From a virus: a stretch of 34,202 nucleotides of DNA. A program made the translations under genes and the position numbers. Positions 1 through 8,477 of the stretch are shown piece after piece; within the stretch, counting starts at the first letter, position 1; each line of letters opens with the position of its first letter. The stretch spans positions 1-34,202 of the IMG/VR virus record IMGVR_UViG_3300031758_000286, one strand, 5' to 3'. The notes beneath the pieces were generated by a model, which was given only the letters and a program-made list of their open reading frames with translations, did not search any database and was not told the origin of the DNA.

Positions 1-1101
1 AAGAATAACGATCTCCCAGTTCTAATAACTGATGTGGAGTTAGACAATTTTGTAAAACAAAACGATAACACAGGGTTATACACTTCAATATGGAGATATA
101 ACGACAAGAGCCTGGATTCTGCTACTAGATTAGCTTCTCTTTACTTTGATATTGATAATAAAGATCAACAAAAGTCTTTAAATGACTGCATAAAGCTTTA
201 TGAATATTTGTCTAATTTTATACCCAAACATTCTATCGTTGTTTACTTTACAGGGAAAAAGGGTTTCCACATTGAATGTGAAGCAATAGCCCTTGGTATA
301 AACCCATCAAACAACTTACCAAATATATTTAGATTCATAGCAGAAAATATTAAATCTAAATTAGGCATTGAATCTTTAGATTTTAGCGTATATGACGCAA
401 GAAGAATGTGGAGATTAGCTGGCAGTATACACCAGGAGACTGGTTTATATAAAAATATAATTTCTGAAGAAAGATTAAAATCCGGCCTAGAAGCAATTAT
501 AGATTATTGCAAGAGCCCCTCTGAAAACATAGTGCCAGAGCAGCAGTTCAGCGCCAAAGCCAATGAGTGGTTTAGGGGTTTTACGTACGAGTTAGAAGTG
601 CACAAGGAAAAGTCTAAAGATTTTATTGGTTACTTCAATAAGCATGGATCGTCTGCATTTAAATCATTTCAAGAATCAGAAAAAGAGTTCACCCCTAAAA
701 GTCTAGTAGAAAATTGCCATGCCGTTAAAAGACTGTGGCAACAAGCTATAGAAAAAAAATATCTAGAACATGAAGCAAGACTATTTCTATGCTCCATCCT
801 GACATATAACGATGAATCTGTAAAGTTTCTTCATGGCATATTAAGTAATTGCGATGATTACAACATTGAGAAAACTAATAGTCACATAAATGACTGGATC
901 AAAAGAAGACAGCTTGGAATAGGCGGCAGACCTTACACGTGCGAAAGAGCTAATGCTGTGGGTGTTGGTTGTGGAGAATGTTCTTTGGAGAAAAGAAATA
1001 AGTGGATTAAAGTTGGGGACAAATACGTGGAAACGCAAGATCAATCTTCACCTTCTCCAGTCCGCTTTGCATATAAAAGTATAAAAAAAGGAGGTGAATA
1101 A
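1..1101 (+). CDS. Archaeo-eukaryotic-type primase, 5' end cut by window edge
   Basis: Probably makes the primers for the phage replisome. The frame is open from base 1, so the GTG at 34 may be internal; numbering here starts at that GTG. Visible primase (PriS-like) motifs are the acidic YFDID (D39, D41), the TGKKGFH nucleotide-binding motif (H79), and RRMWRLAGSIH near residues 122-132. The C-terminal third has NCHAVKRLW, a helical stretch, then TCERA and GCGEC. Four spaced cysteines like these resemble the Fe-S domain of the large primase subunit PriL, so catalytic and PriL-like parts may sit in one chain. The gene is followed after two bases by a zinc ribbon gene and then dnaE, which supports a replication role. 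Family call is confident; the Fe-S reading is inference. Confidence 0.85.
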   Translation, partial: KNNDLPVLITDVELDNFVKQNDNTGLYTSIWRYNDKSLDSATRLASLYFDIDNKDQQKSLNDCIKLYEYLSNFIPKHSIVVYFTGKKGFHIECEAIALGINPSNNLPNIFRFIAENIKSKLGIESLDFSVYDARRMWRLAGSIHQETGLYKNIISEERLKSGLEAIIDYCKSPSENIVPEQQFSAKANEWFRGFTYELEVHKEKSKDFIGYFNKHGSSAFKSFQESEKEFTPKSLVENCHAVKRLWQQAIEKKYLEHEARLFLCSILTYNDESVKFLHGILSNCDDYNIEKTNSHINDWIKRRQLGIGGRPYTCERANAVGVGCGECSLEKRNKWIKVGDKYVETQDQSSPSPVRFAYKSIKKGGE

Positions 1102-1103
1102 AA

Positions 1104-1310
1104 ATGGATAATATAAAAGATCCGGATGATGTGGTTGGTGTTTGTTCTGAGTGTAAGTCAGATCAACCAGACAGCTACATGTATAGAAGTCCTTTTGCCC
1201 AAGAGGGAAAGGCAGTGCCCTGCAAGTACTGTGGTGGCGTTGTAATAATTACCTATAGAGAAACAAGAGATCAATCTTTAAATGAGTCAGACAGAGGTAG
1301 AGGCATTTGA
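1104..1310 (+). CDS. Small zinc-ribbon protein, unknown function
   Basis: A 68-residue acidic protein with two CxxC knuckles, CSEC near residue 14 and CKYC near residue 40, typical of a zinc ribbon. The start is well supported by a near-perfect Shine-Dalgarno AGGAGGTG nine bases upstream, inside the end of the primase gene. Its stop codon TGA overlaps the ATG of the polymerase gene, so the three genes are probably translated as one coupled unit. A role as a small replisome or nucleic-acid-binding accessory is plausible from position only. I do not recognise a named family. Confidence 0.75.
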   Translation: MDNIKDPDDVVGVCSECKSDQPDSYMYRSPFAQEGKAVPCKYCGGVVIITYRETRDQSLNESDRGRGI

Positions 1311-4300
1311 TGAAAAACTGGACTAATCTCCATAACCATACCGTTTTCTCAATGCTAGATGGACACGGTGACATAGAAGAATATTTGACTAGAGCTAAGT
1401 CTTTGGGCATGAAAGGTTTAGCTACTACTGATCATGGAAACATTCATTCATGGCTAGACTTTTATGACGCTGGCACATCGATAGGGGTAAAGCCAATTCT
1501 CGGTTCTGAATTTTATCAAGCTAGAAAATCTAGATTTGATAGAGATGAAGAAGAAAGATCTGGCCCTTCTAAAAACGAATGGGAACAGAGAGGTCCATAT
1601 CACATAACCATTTTAGCTAAAAATAAAATAGGTTATAAAAATATTATCAAAATGTCTTCTAGGTCCTTTCTTGAGGGATATTACGTAAAGCCTAGAATTG
1701 ACCATGATTTAATTTCTGAACATGCGGAAGGAATAATTGTACTCTCTGGATGTTTGAATAGCGAAATCTGTCAAGCTCTACTTAGAGATGATTACAACTT
1801 TGCACTCGCTGCTGCTAAAAAGATGCAAGATATAGTTGGCAAAGAAAACTATTTCATAGAAGTTCAAGACCATGGCTTAGGTGAACAAAGAAAAGTATTT
1901 AATCAATTAGTACAAATTGCAGAAACTATAGGTGCAAAAGTTGTTCCTAGTGGTGACTGCCATTATGTCCATAAGTGCGATGCTAGAGCGCATGACATCA
2001 TGTTGTGCGTTGCAACAAACGCTAACATTCATACACCTAATAGATTTTCATTTAGTGGCGAAGAATTTTATCTACAGTCGTACGATGAAATGTCATCTAA
2101 ATTTAATCCAGACTGGCTAAAAAACAGTATGGATGTTTGTGACATGGTTGATTTAAACTTAACCTTTGGGGATATCCACTTTCCTGATTTCCCTATACCA
2201 ACTCTTGAAACTTCTGTAGAATACTTTGATAGATTAGCTTGGACTGGCTTGCGTGAAAGATATGGGGATCCACTTCCTCAGCATATTATTGATAGAGCAA
2301 ATCACGAAATTCGTGTTGTAAAAGAAATGGGATTCACTGAATACTTTCTTGTAGTTTCAGATCTTGTTAATTGGGCTAAAAATAATAATGTAAGAGTTGG
2401 CTGGGGAAGAGGATCTGCAGCTGGAAGTATTCTATCCTACGCATTCAAAATTACTAATTTAGACCCTATCAAGTTTGGATTGATGTTTGAACGATTCCTC
2501 GTTGAGGGTAGAAAGTCAATGCCCGACATTGACCTAGACTTTGACGATAGGTATCGTGATGAAGTTATCAATTACGCTAGAACTAAGTATGGATCTGATC
2601 ATGTAGCGCATATCTGCACATTCAACAGAACAGGGGCTAGACAGTCAATTAGAGACGCAGCAAGAGCCTTAGGATATGATTTTTCTGCAGGCGATGCAGT
2701 TGCGAAACTTGTTCCTCCTCCAGTTCTTGGCGTTTCCAAGAATCTTTCTGAGTGCATGGAAGTTCAAGATTTTAAACAGCTGTATGAAAAAGATACTGAC
2801 GCAAAAAGCATAGTGGATGCTGCCTTTGGTTTAGAGGGCCTAGTTCGACAAACGGGCATGCACGCAGCTGGTATTGTTATATCAAGAGATGCGCTAACGG
2901 AATACTTGCCTATTATGCAAAAGGGCGCTAATAGCCCCATGGTGACACAATGGGACATGGGTAGAGTGGAGCAATGCGGCCTGTTAAAGATTGACTTCTT
3001 GGGCCTAAGAAATCTTGGCATTATAGATTCATGTGTGAAGTTAATAAAAAAACATCACGATATAGATATAGACATAGATCAAATACCACTTGATGACCAT
3101 AATACTTATGAGCAGTTATGTCGTGGTAATTGCATCGGAGTTTTCCAGCTGGAATCTTCAGGAATGCGTCAACTAATGATGCAGCTTCAGCCTAAAAACA
3201 TAGAAGACATAATGGCCCTAATTTCTCTTTATCGTCCGGGCCCAATGGGCTCTGGAATGGATAGGGAGTATATTGACCGCAAGCATGGTCGCAGTAAGGT
3301 TAAATACGAGCATCCTAAGTTAGAAAAGGTATTGGGCCCATCTCTTGGCATTATGTTATACCAGGAAGATGTTCTTGGAGTTGCTAGAGAGCTAGCGGGT
3401 TTTACATCCGCTGAAGCTGATGATCTAAGAAAAGTCATCGGAAAAAAGCTTATGGACAAAATAGCTAATATGCGATCAAAATTTGTTCAAGACTGCATCA
3501 AAAATTCAGGAATAAGCGATACTTTAGCTAATAAAATATTTTCCGACATAGAATATTTTGGTGGCTATGGTTTCAACAGAGCGCACGCAGCGAGCTATGC
3601 AATGATTAGCTATATTACTGCATATCTAAAAACAAATTATACAGTGGAATATATGGCAGCTTTGATGTCTTCTGTTGTAGGGAACAAGGACAAGCAATCA
3701 TTATATTTGGCAGACTGTAGAAAATTAGGCGTTAACGTTATGCCGCCGTCAATAAATTACTCTGGCATAGACTTTGAGGTATTAGATTCCAATTCTATTA
3801 TTTTTGGCTTATCTGCAATTAACGGAATCGGTAACTCTATAGCAGAAAATATAGTTTCAATTAGGGATCAGTCAAAGCCATACACAAACATGCATGATTT
3901 TTTCAGAAGATGTGGGGCAACTCTTTTGAAAAAGAGCACATTGGAACATTTAGCTAAAGCTGGTGCACTTGATGAATTATTTAATATAGAGGATAACGAG
4001 TTAAATAGAATTCAAGAAATCAAACTTCTTGAGATAGAAAAAGAAGAATTAGGGATATATGTTACCGACCATCCTGTTAATGGAATATGGGACATTTTAT
4101 CTAAAAAAATTGATTATGAAATATTTGACTTATCAGAACTATCTAATAATACTCAAGTAAAAATTGGTGGAATATTAAGCGATGTAAAACCCATGGTGAC
4201 AAAAAAGGGAATGAAAATGTATAAGTTAATATTGGAAGATATATCTTCTGATATTGAAATTATTGTATTCCCAAAGTCATTAAAAAATTTGGGTGAAACA

Positions 4301-4642
4301 CCTTTCTCTAAAGGTGACATATTAATAGTTAATGGTTCAGTAAATAAAGAGGGCGACGAAGAAAATTCAATAGTTAAGTTATATTATAACTCTTCTGAAA
4401 AAGTTGATTCAAAAATATTCTCCAGCGGTAAGGCAATAATATTAGAGATAGATGAAAACTTTTCTCCATCATTAATTGAAAAAATATATGGTATAATTGA
4501 ATCAACAAAAGGTGATAAACCAGTATTCATGCAAATGACTAATGGTAATCACAAATATATATTTAAATTTAAGAATAATACATCATCAAAAGTTCAATCT
4601 GTTATAGAAAATATTATTAGAATGGAGAAAGAAAATGTCTAG
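1310..4642 (+). CDS. dnaE: DNA polymerase III alpha subunit (DnaE-type replicative polymerase)
   Basis: A complete C-family replicative polymerase of 1110 residues, close to cellular DnaE length. ATG 1310 is preferred over TTG 1307 because AGAGG lies six bases before it and it overlaps the upstream TGA. The N-terminal PHP domain keeps all metal-ligand positions: H8, H10, D41, H42, E67, H98, C148, D216, H218. This suggests an active proofreading nuclease, unlike E. coli DnaE where several are lost. The palm shows GRGSAAGS, PDIDLDF (D406, D408) and KIDFLG (D562); fingers show YQEDV and GYGFNRAHAASYA. A helix-hairpin-helix (INGIGNSIAENI) and an OB fold (KIGGILSDV) follow. The segment between AGALD and the EELGIYVTDHP motif is very short, so the usual internal clamp-binding loop appears absent. 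DnaE-type polymerases are known in some large actinophages. Confidence 0.97.
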   Translation: MKNWTNLHNHTVFSMLDGHGDIEEYLTRAKSLGMKGLATTDHGNIHSWLDFYDAGTSIGVKPILGSEFYQARKSRFDRDEEERSGPSKNEWEQRGPYHITILAKNKIGYKNIIKMSSRSFLEGYYVKPRIDHDLISEHAEGIIVLSGCLNSEICQALLRDDYNFALAAAKKMQDIVGKENYFIEVQDHGLGEQRKVFNQLVQIAETIGAKVVPSGDCHYVHKCDARAHDIMLCVATNANIHTPNRFSFSGEEFYLQSYDEMSSKFNPDWLKNSMDVCDMVDLNLTFGDIHFPDFPIPTLETSVEYFDRLAWTGLRERYGDPLPQHIIDRANHEIRVVKEMGFTEYFLVVSDLVNWAKNNNVRVGWGRGSAAGSILSYAFKITNLDPIKFGLMFERFLVEGRKSMPDIDLDFDDRYRDEVINYARTKYGSDHVAHICTFNRTGARQSIRDAARALGYDFSAGDAVAKLVPPPVLGVSKNLSECMEVQDFKQLYEKDTDAKSIVDAAFGLEGLVRQTGMHAAGIVISRDALTEYLPIMQKGANSPMVTQWDMGRVEQCGLLKIDFLGLRNLGIIDSCVKLIKKHHDIDIDIDQIPLDDHNTYEQLCRGNCIGVFQLESSGMRQLMMQLQPKNIEDIMALISLYRPGPMGSGMDREYIDRKHGRSKVKYEHPKLEKVLGPSLGIMLYQEDVLGVARELAGFTSAEADDLRKVIGKKLMDKIANMRSKFVQDCIKNSGISDTLANKIFSDIEYFGGYGFNRAHAASYAMISYITAYLKTNYTVEYMAALMSSVVGNKDKQSLYLADCRKLGVNVMPPSINYSGIDFEVLDSNSIIFGLSAINGIGNSIAENIVSIRDQSKPYTNMHDFFRRCGATLLKKSTLEHLAKAGALDELFNIEDNELNRIQEIKLLEIEKEELGIYVTDHPVNGIWDILSKKIDYEIFDLSELSNNTQVKIGGILSDVKPMVTKKGMKMYKLILEDISSDIEIIVFPKSLKNLGETPFSKGDILIVNGSVNKEGDEENSIVKLYYNSSEKVDSKIFSSGKAIILEIDENFSPSLIEKIYGIIESTKGDKPVFMQMTNGNHKYIFKFKNNTSSKVQSVIENIIRMEKENV

Positions 4643-5000
4643 TATTGGGCCAACAATAAATCCAGTTGAAAAATGGTGCTGGTCGTTCTGTCCCTCCTGC
4701 AATAGATGCCAGGACAAGGGTAGATATACACGCTGCAATGGATGCAGTGGAAGATATGATCCAGACCTAAAGATATCTGTTGATAACGAAGATTTTTGCG
4801 ATTGTAAAAACGGCGTTTTAAGATGGAAAACAAAACAAGGAAAATTAATTCTTACAAGATTTAAATCAAACCCTTTTAAGGGTCAGGTTAGATATGAAAA
4901 GAAAACGGAAGATGAAAGAGATTGGGATTCTTACGTAAACGATATGCGAGAAAAATTGGATGATCCAAATTGGAATCCAGTAACTATTTACGAGGAGTAA
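4635..5000 (+). CDS. Cysteine-rich hypothetical protein
   Basis: A 121-residue protein overlapping the end of dnaE by eight bases, with GGAG eight bases before its ATG. The first 60 residues hold a dense cysteine array: CWSFCPSCNRC, then CNGC, then CDC. This resembles a DnaJ-like or double zinc-knuckle metal-binding module. The C-terminal half is charged, rich in D, E, K and R, and has no recognisable motif. Translational coupling to dnaE suggests an accessory role in replication, but this is inference. I do not recognise a family. Confidence 0.75.
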   Translation: MSSIGPTINPVEKWCWSFCPSCNRCQDKGRYTRCNGCSGRYDPDLKISVDNEDFCDCKNGVLRWKTKQGKLILTRFKSNPFKGQVRYEKKTEDERDWDSYVNDMREKLDDPNWNPVTIYEE

Positions 5001-5003
5001 AAA

Positions 5004-5225
5004 ATGATACCAGCAATTGTTCAAAAGGGAAACATAAAGCTAACGGAATATAGTGATCCAACGTACGGATATGAAGACAAGCTCTTTATTCAATGTACGT
5101 GTGTTGGTTTCTATCTTACGAAGAATGATCTAAAAGATTTATTAACTGTTGTTCATTACTATCTAAATGCAGATGACATTACCGAAGTTTCTGTTTCTAT
5201 AGGAGGTGAAAATGTGGCCCTATGA
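5004..5225 (+). CDS. Hypothetical protein, 73 residues
   Basis: A small acidic protein with no recognised domain. The start is supported by GAGGAG overlapping the stop of the preceding gene, five bases from the ATG. It contains the sequence LFIQCTCVGFYLTKNDLKDL and has mixed alpha/beta character. It lies in the tight operon between dnaE and the Cas4-like nuclease gene. Confidence 0.65.
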   Translation: MIPAIVQKGNIKLTEYSDPTYGYEDKLFIQCTCVGFYLTKNDLKDLLTVVHYYLNADDITEVSVSIGGENVAL

Positions 5226-5376
5226 AGAAAGTGATCACATGGAAATAGGTGAATCAGGATGGGTTTCTATTAAAAGTGGTGGCTATAAAAATATTTACAA
5301 TGGACACACAATAGATGAAAATGGAAAAGAATACGATGAAAATGGATTATTGATATTTGATCCAGACGAAGAGTAA
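5212..5376 (+). CDS. Hypothetical protein, 54 residues
   Basis: A short ORF overlapping the previous gene by 14 bases. AGGAGGTG at 5201-5208 gives it one of the best ribosome-binding sites in the window, which is the main reason to accept it. The protein begins MWPYEESDHMEIG, is acidic and aromatic, and ends in FDPDEE. No family is recognised. Confidence 0.65.
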   Translation: MWPYEESDHMEIGESGWVSIKSGGYKNIYNGHTIDENGKEYDENGLLIFDPDEE

Positions 5377-5389
5377 TTAGGAGTTATTT

Positions 5390-6187
5390 TTGAGTTCAAT
5401 TAAAATTAAAAGTTATAGTGATTTACAAGATCTAGAACTATTATCTTTGGTAGACTTTTCCTATTCTAGAATAGATACATATCAACAGTGTCCGGCTAAA
5501 TACTTTTATTCTTATATAGCTAAAGAGCCACGGTTATTTAATCCTCCAGCTGTACTGGGCAATATAGTTCACGCTGTTCTAGAAAATGTTTTAGATAATG
5601 ATAAAACGCTAGACCTAAACGAATTAGAAGAGGAATATAATAAAAATATTCCCATTTGGGACCCAGAAGATAATATACCAAAAGATTTAATATCAGTTGG
5701 ATCTGTTATCCTACAGGAATTTTATGATGAATATTCTGATAAGAAATTTAATATTTATGAAAAAGAATTAGGATTTGATTTCATTATAGGGTCATATCGC
5801 ATAATAGGCTTTATAGATAGGGTCGATATTGTCGGTGATAGGGTAAATATTATTGACTATAAAACTGGCAAATGGGAAGTCACCCTCAAGGATATTGCAA
5901 ATAATTTACAGCTAGGCATATATGCACTGGCTATGCACAATATCTTTCCAGAGAAAGAGATATACGCCGAGCTGCACTACTTAAGATCTGGTAAAAAGAA
6001 AGGCCATCTTTTCACACCTGAAGATATTGAAAATGTAAAGTTAAAATTAATAAGTTCCATAACAAAGATTATCAATGATACAAACTTTACCGCAACATCA
6101 AATGTGCGGATCTGCTCGTACTGTGATCACGCAAAGAGTGGGGCTTGTCCAACTGGTGTTTTTAGGAACAAAAAGAGTAATGGATAA
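5390..6187 (+). CDS. Cas4/RecB-like PD-(D/E)XK exonuclease with Fe-S cysteine set
   Basis: Probable single-strand DNA exonuclease for replication or recombination. It starts at TTG 5390 behind AGGAG (5379-5383); no ATG fits this site. Visible elements are the RecB-type opening SYSRIDTYQQCPAKY with C34, GNIVHAVLE with H61, and the core GFIDRVD (D143) followed by IIDYKTGK (D156, K158). Next is the Q-rich helix NLQLGIYALAM. The C-terminus has CSYCDHAKSGAC, giving one upstream and three downstream cysteines, the arrangement of Cas4 and AddB that holds a 4Fe-4S cluster. There are no CRISPR repeats or cas genes nearby, so this is a phage DNA-metabolism enzyme. It is the last gene before a strong terminator. 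Confidence 0.93.
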   Translation: MSSIKIKSYSDLQDLELLSLVDFSYSRIDTYQQCPAKYFYSYIAKEPRLFNPPAVLGNIVHAVLENVLDNDKTLDLNELEEEYNKNIPIWDPEDNIPKDLISVGSVILQEFYDEYSDKKFNIYEKELGFDFIIGSYRIIGFIDRVDIVGDRVNIIDYKTGKWEVTLKDIANNLQLGIYALAMHNIFPEKEIYAELHYLRSGKKKGHLFTPEDIENVKLKLISSITKIINDTNFTATSNVRICSYCDHAKSGACPTGVFRNKKSNG

Positions 6188-6221
6188 AAAAAAAGACCGG
6201 GGTTTCCCCCGGCCTTTTTTT
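6186..6221. terminator. Bidirectional intrinsic terminator
   Basis: A nine-base A tract (6186-6194) precedes GACCGGGG, a TTTC loop and CCCCGGCC, followed by a seven-base T tract (6215-6221). The GC stem CCGGGG/CCCCGG is extended by A-T pairs, so it has the form of an intrinsic terminator on either strand. It sits between the nuclease gene on the plus strand and the converging small gene at 6238-6414. Confidence 0.9.
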
Positions 6222-6237
6222 ATTATTGAAGCAACAA

Positions 6238-6414
6238 TCAGAAGTCTGTTACAGGATTTTCCTCAGCAGAGAGCCAAAGGTCGAAATCCTCAAACTCAGT
6301 TACCATTTTGACAGCCGACTGGTGGTCGAAACCAAGAACCTTGGTCATGTCGTCAATGATCTCTTCGTTGATCGTCTGATTGATGCTGTTGATGATTGTC
6401 TTTAAAGTGTTCAT
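6238..6414 (-). CDS. Hypothetical small acidic protein on the reverse strand
   Basis: A 58-residue acidic protein starting MNTLKTIINSINQTINEEI and ending in PVTDF, predicted mostly helical. The ATG at 6414 has a purine-rich AAAGAGAG about 12 bases upstream. The longer frame starting at 6450 lacks a better site. It converges on the bidirectional terminator at 6186-6221, and a plus-strand promoter lies just behind its start, so a separate reverse-strand transcript is plausible. It is the only reverse-strand gene in the replication region. No family is recognised; a short regulator is possible. Confidence 0.5.
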   Translation of the reverse strand: MNTLKTIINSINQTINEEIIDDMTKVLGFDHQSAVKMVTEFEDFDLWLSAEENPVTDF

Positions 6415-6456
6415 GGTGAACAGTGTACTCTCTTTCTTTTGGATTTGCAACCTATT

Positions 6457-6485
6457 TTGATTTTTTTACCAAGATAGTGTATACT
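6457..6485 (+). promoter_or_regulatory. Sigma-70-type promoter for nuclease-sigma operon
   Basis: TTGATT at 6457-6462, a 17-base spacer, then TATACT at 6480-6485: close to the vegetative consensus. Predicted transcription start is near 6492, leaving a leader of about 30 bases with AAAGGA at 6511-6516 before the ATG at 6523. This would allow host polymerase to transcribe the operon containing the phage sigma factor. Confidence 0.75.
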
Positions 6486-6522
6486 TTATGTATGAATTAT
6501 CTTGATGCATAAAGGATACACA

Positions 6523-7089
6523 ATGACCATACAGATTGTCAACCCAGAAGAGTTTTTTTTGGAGAAATCTTCTTTTAAAAAACATCCCAATTTGAAAAAC
6601 ATCAGGAACAAATCTATTGATTCTGAGATAATTGAAAACGACGCTGTAATTTCCAGGAAAAAAGGAAACGCGTATCAGTATACCAAAACTGGATACAGAA
6701 AAGATATAGACATGAATGTCCGTTCTAGCTGGGAAGCAAATTTTGTTAGAGTATTAAGAATCTATAAAATTGATTTTCAATTTGAACCTACTGTTTTTTC
6801 TTTCCCAATTAAGAGGGGAACCAAAGGATATACTCCAGACTTTCTTTTAAATAGAAATAACGATTGGGTAGAAATAAAAGGATACCTAGATGATAAGAGT
6901 AAGATAAAATTAAAAAGGTTTAAGAGATATTATCCAGATGAATTTGAAAACTTTACCTGCGTCATAAGTAAGTATTCAAACGACGCAAAGAACTTTATGA
7001 AAGATTTAGAAGTACCAAATATTATTTTTTACGAAGATTTTAGAGATTATTACAGCGAATATATAGTTTGCTGGGAAGGAAAAAAATGA
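6523..7089 (+). CDS. PD-(D/E)XK endonuclease, T7-endonuclease-I/TnsA-like
   Basis: A 188-residue predicted nuclease. The ATG at 6523 is chosen because AAAGGA lies six bases upstream and the promoter start falls just before it; an ATG at 6505 lacks such a site. The conserved core is SSWEANF (E71), YTPDF (D106) and VEIKG (E117, K119), the E...PD...ExK layout of T7 endonuclease I, TnsA and related phage nucleases. A basic helix SKIKLKRFKRYYP follows. It may resolve branched DNA during replication or degrade host DNA; the sequence does not decide. Its stop overlaps the start of the sigma-factor gene. Confidence 0.85.
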   Translation: MTIQIVNPEEFFLEKSSFKKHPNLKNIRNKSIDSEIIENDAVISRKKGNAYQYTKTGYRKDIDMNVRSSWEANFVRVLRIYKIDFQFEPTVFSFPIKRGTKGYTPDFLLNRNNDWVEIKGYLDDKSKIKLKRFKRYYPDEFENFTCVISKYSNDAKNFMKDLEVPNIIFYEDFRDYYSEYIVCWEGKK

Positions 7090-7952
7090 CAAGTTATAAA
7101 GAACAATATTATTCTTTAGCAGAAGACGAGATGCAAAAACTAATAGCAGATAGCAAAAGGGGTTCGCAAAAAGCTCAAGCAGAACTGCTACAAGTCTTTA
7201 GTAACTTTTTAACGAAATATATTTCGTTACTGTATCACTGTAAGTTTAATTTAAATGATTATGACATTAGAAGGTTTATATCTTTATTCATAAAAGATCC
7301 TTCTACCCGATTCGCTTTGATGAAAAATAAAATAAAGGGCAATAATCTAAAAGTCGTAAATGAAACAATGCGGGGCATTCATTATATGACTAAAAGATAT
7401 GGCGATGAAGAAGATATTCGGCAGACAGTTTACATGACGTTCTTCCAATGCCTAGGCAGGTACGAAAGAAAGGATTCAGCAAAGGGGCCGATACCGTTTA
7501 GTGGATTTTTATATAGTTACTTTTTTTATCTTCTAAAGAAAAATGTGGATACATTTTTAATTGATCAACTTGGCAGAAAGACTTTCCCACTCCTTGATGA
7601 CGAAGCAACAAACGATGAAAGTGACGAAGATTATGTTGTTGGGTTTAAGGCTGATCCAATAGAGTACAGCATGGAAAAACTAATGGCAACTGATAAAATA
7701 GATGAATTCTGGGTTTTGGGAGAGAAAGTAGAAGGACCATTTGATAAGCTATCCATACAAGAAAGACAGCTTTTAAAGTGGAGATACATTGATGGAAAAA
7801 GATCTAGCCAAATATCTCAAATTGTCAATGAGCATCCAAATACCGTAAGAGAGCATTTGTCTAAAGTTAGAGAAAAAATTAAACAAACCCTTTTGGAAGA
7901 CGAGTTCTCGTATGAAGAACTTTACTATCTGTTAAAAATGGAGACTAAATGA
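7086..7952 (+). CDS. Phage-encoded sigma-70 family RNA polymerase sigma factor
   Basis: A 288-residue sigma factor likely to redirect host RNA polymerase to phage genes. ATG 7086 overlaps the previous stop (ATGA) and has GGAAGGA upstream; the upstream ATG at 7068 lies inside the nuclease gene. Region 2-like helices are AELLQVFSNFLTKYISLL (about 33-50) and DIRQTVYMTFFQCLGRYE (about 110-127), separated by about 60 residues, longer than in standard ECF sigmas. An acidic linker (DDEATNDESDED) follows. Region 4 lies near residues 225-275, with LSIQERQLLKWRYIDGK and a helix-turn-helix SSQISQIVNEHPNTVREHL. The repeated TTACTATAT motif downstream is a candidate target; that link is inference. Confidence 0.9.
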   Translation: MTSYKEQYYSLAEDEMQKLIADSKRGSQKAQAELLQVFSNFLTKYISLLYHCKFNLNDYDIRRFISLFIKDPSTRFALMKNKIKGNNLKVVNETMRGIHYMTKRYGDEEDIRQTVYMTFFQCLGRYERKDSAKGPIPFSGFLYSYFFYLLKKNVDTFLIDQLGRKTFPLLDDEATNDESDEDYVVGFKADPIEYSMEKLMATDKIDEFWVLGEKVEGPFDKLSIQERQLLKWRYIDGKRSSQISQIVNEHPNTVREHLSKVREKIKQTLLEDEFSYEELYYLLKMETK

Positions 7953-8467
7953 ATAGTTCAACTCTTGAAAAGCTTCAGGAAATGTTACAGCAGTTCCTTG
8001 GCCCTCAGCTAAAAGAAGTTATAGACGCCTACAATGACAACGATAATTCATACAAATACTTTATCGAAATTCCGGAAACTGATGTCGTAGATTTAGGCAT
8101 AGAAAAGATAGCTTCACTGGTCGCTAGAACGTCTAATGTTTACGGTAGAGCAGCTAGATTTGCGGGAATAGCTAGAGCTCAGTACAAGATATTGGAAGGG
8201 AAATATAAGAAAGTTTACAAATCAAATCGTGTAGGAAAAAACGAAGCAGAGCGAGAGGCTGCAGCTATGGACGCTGCAGAGGATGAATACTTTGCTCTAG
8301 TAACATGTGAGGCAATTGTCAATCTGGCTGAAGCCATGGAATCCGCTGCAAGAATAGCATCGGAGTCAGCTAGAAAGTTGATGGACAAAATACAGTCCAT
8401 GCAAGTTGCCTCATTTAGAGAAGACAAAGGCTCTTTTATGGAGTCTGATTTTTTTAGCACATACTAA
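7949..8467 (+). CDS. Helical protein, possible UvsY-like recombination mediator
   Basis: A 172-residue, Ala/Glu/Lys-rich, almost wholly helical protein. Its start overlaps the sigma stop as ATGA, with GGAG nine bases upstream. Residues 50-80 (SLVARTSNVYGRAARFAGIA) and 125-155 (CEAIVNLAEAMESAARIASE, then ARKLMDKIQSM) resemble the helical layout of phage UvsY recombination mediators, which load recombinase on single-strand DNA. The similarity is in pattern only and I am not certain. The setting among nucleases and RNase H fits DNA metabolism. It could instead be a structural scaffold-like protein. Confidence 0.7.
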   Translation: MNSSTLEKLQEMLQQFLGPQLKEVIDAYNDNDNSYKYFIEIPETDVVDLGIEKIASLVARTSNVYGRAARFAGIARAQYKILEGKYKKVYKSNRVGKNEAEREAAAMDAAEDEYFALVTCEAIVNLAEAMESAARIASESARKLMDKIQSMQVASFREDKGSFMESDFFSTY

Positions 8468-8477
8468 AGGATAATAT

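Noticed and set aside
841-1044. Reverse-strand 67-residue frame inside the primase gene
   Set aside because: Opposite the conserved Fe-S cysteine region; no ribosome-binding site or protein-like motif.
6075-6311. Plus-strand frame across the end of the nuclease gene and the terminator
   Set aside because: It crosses an intrinsic terminator and overlaps coding sequence out of frame without a start signal.
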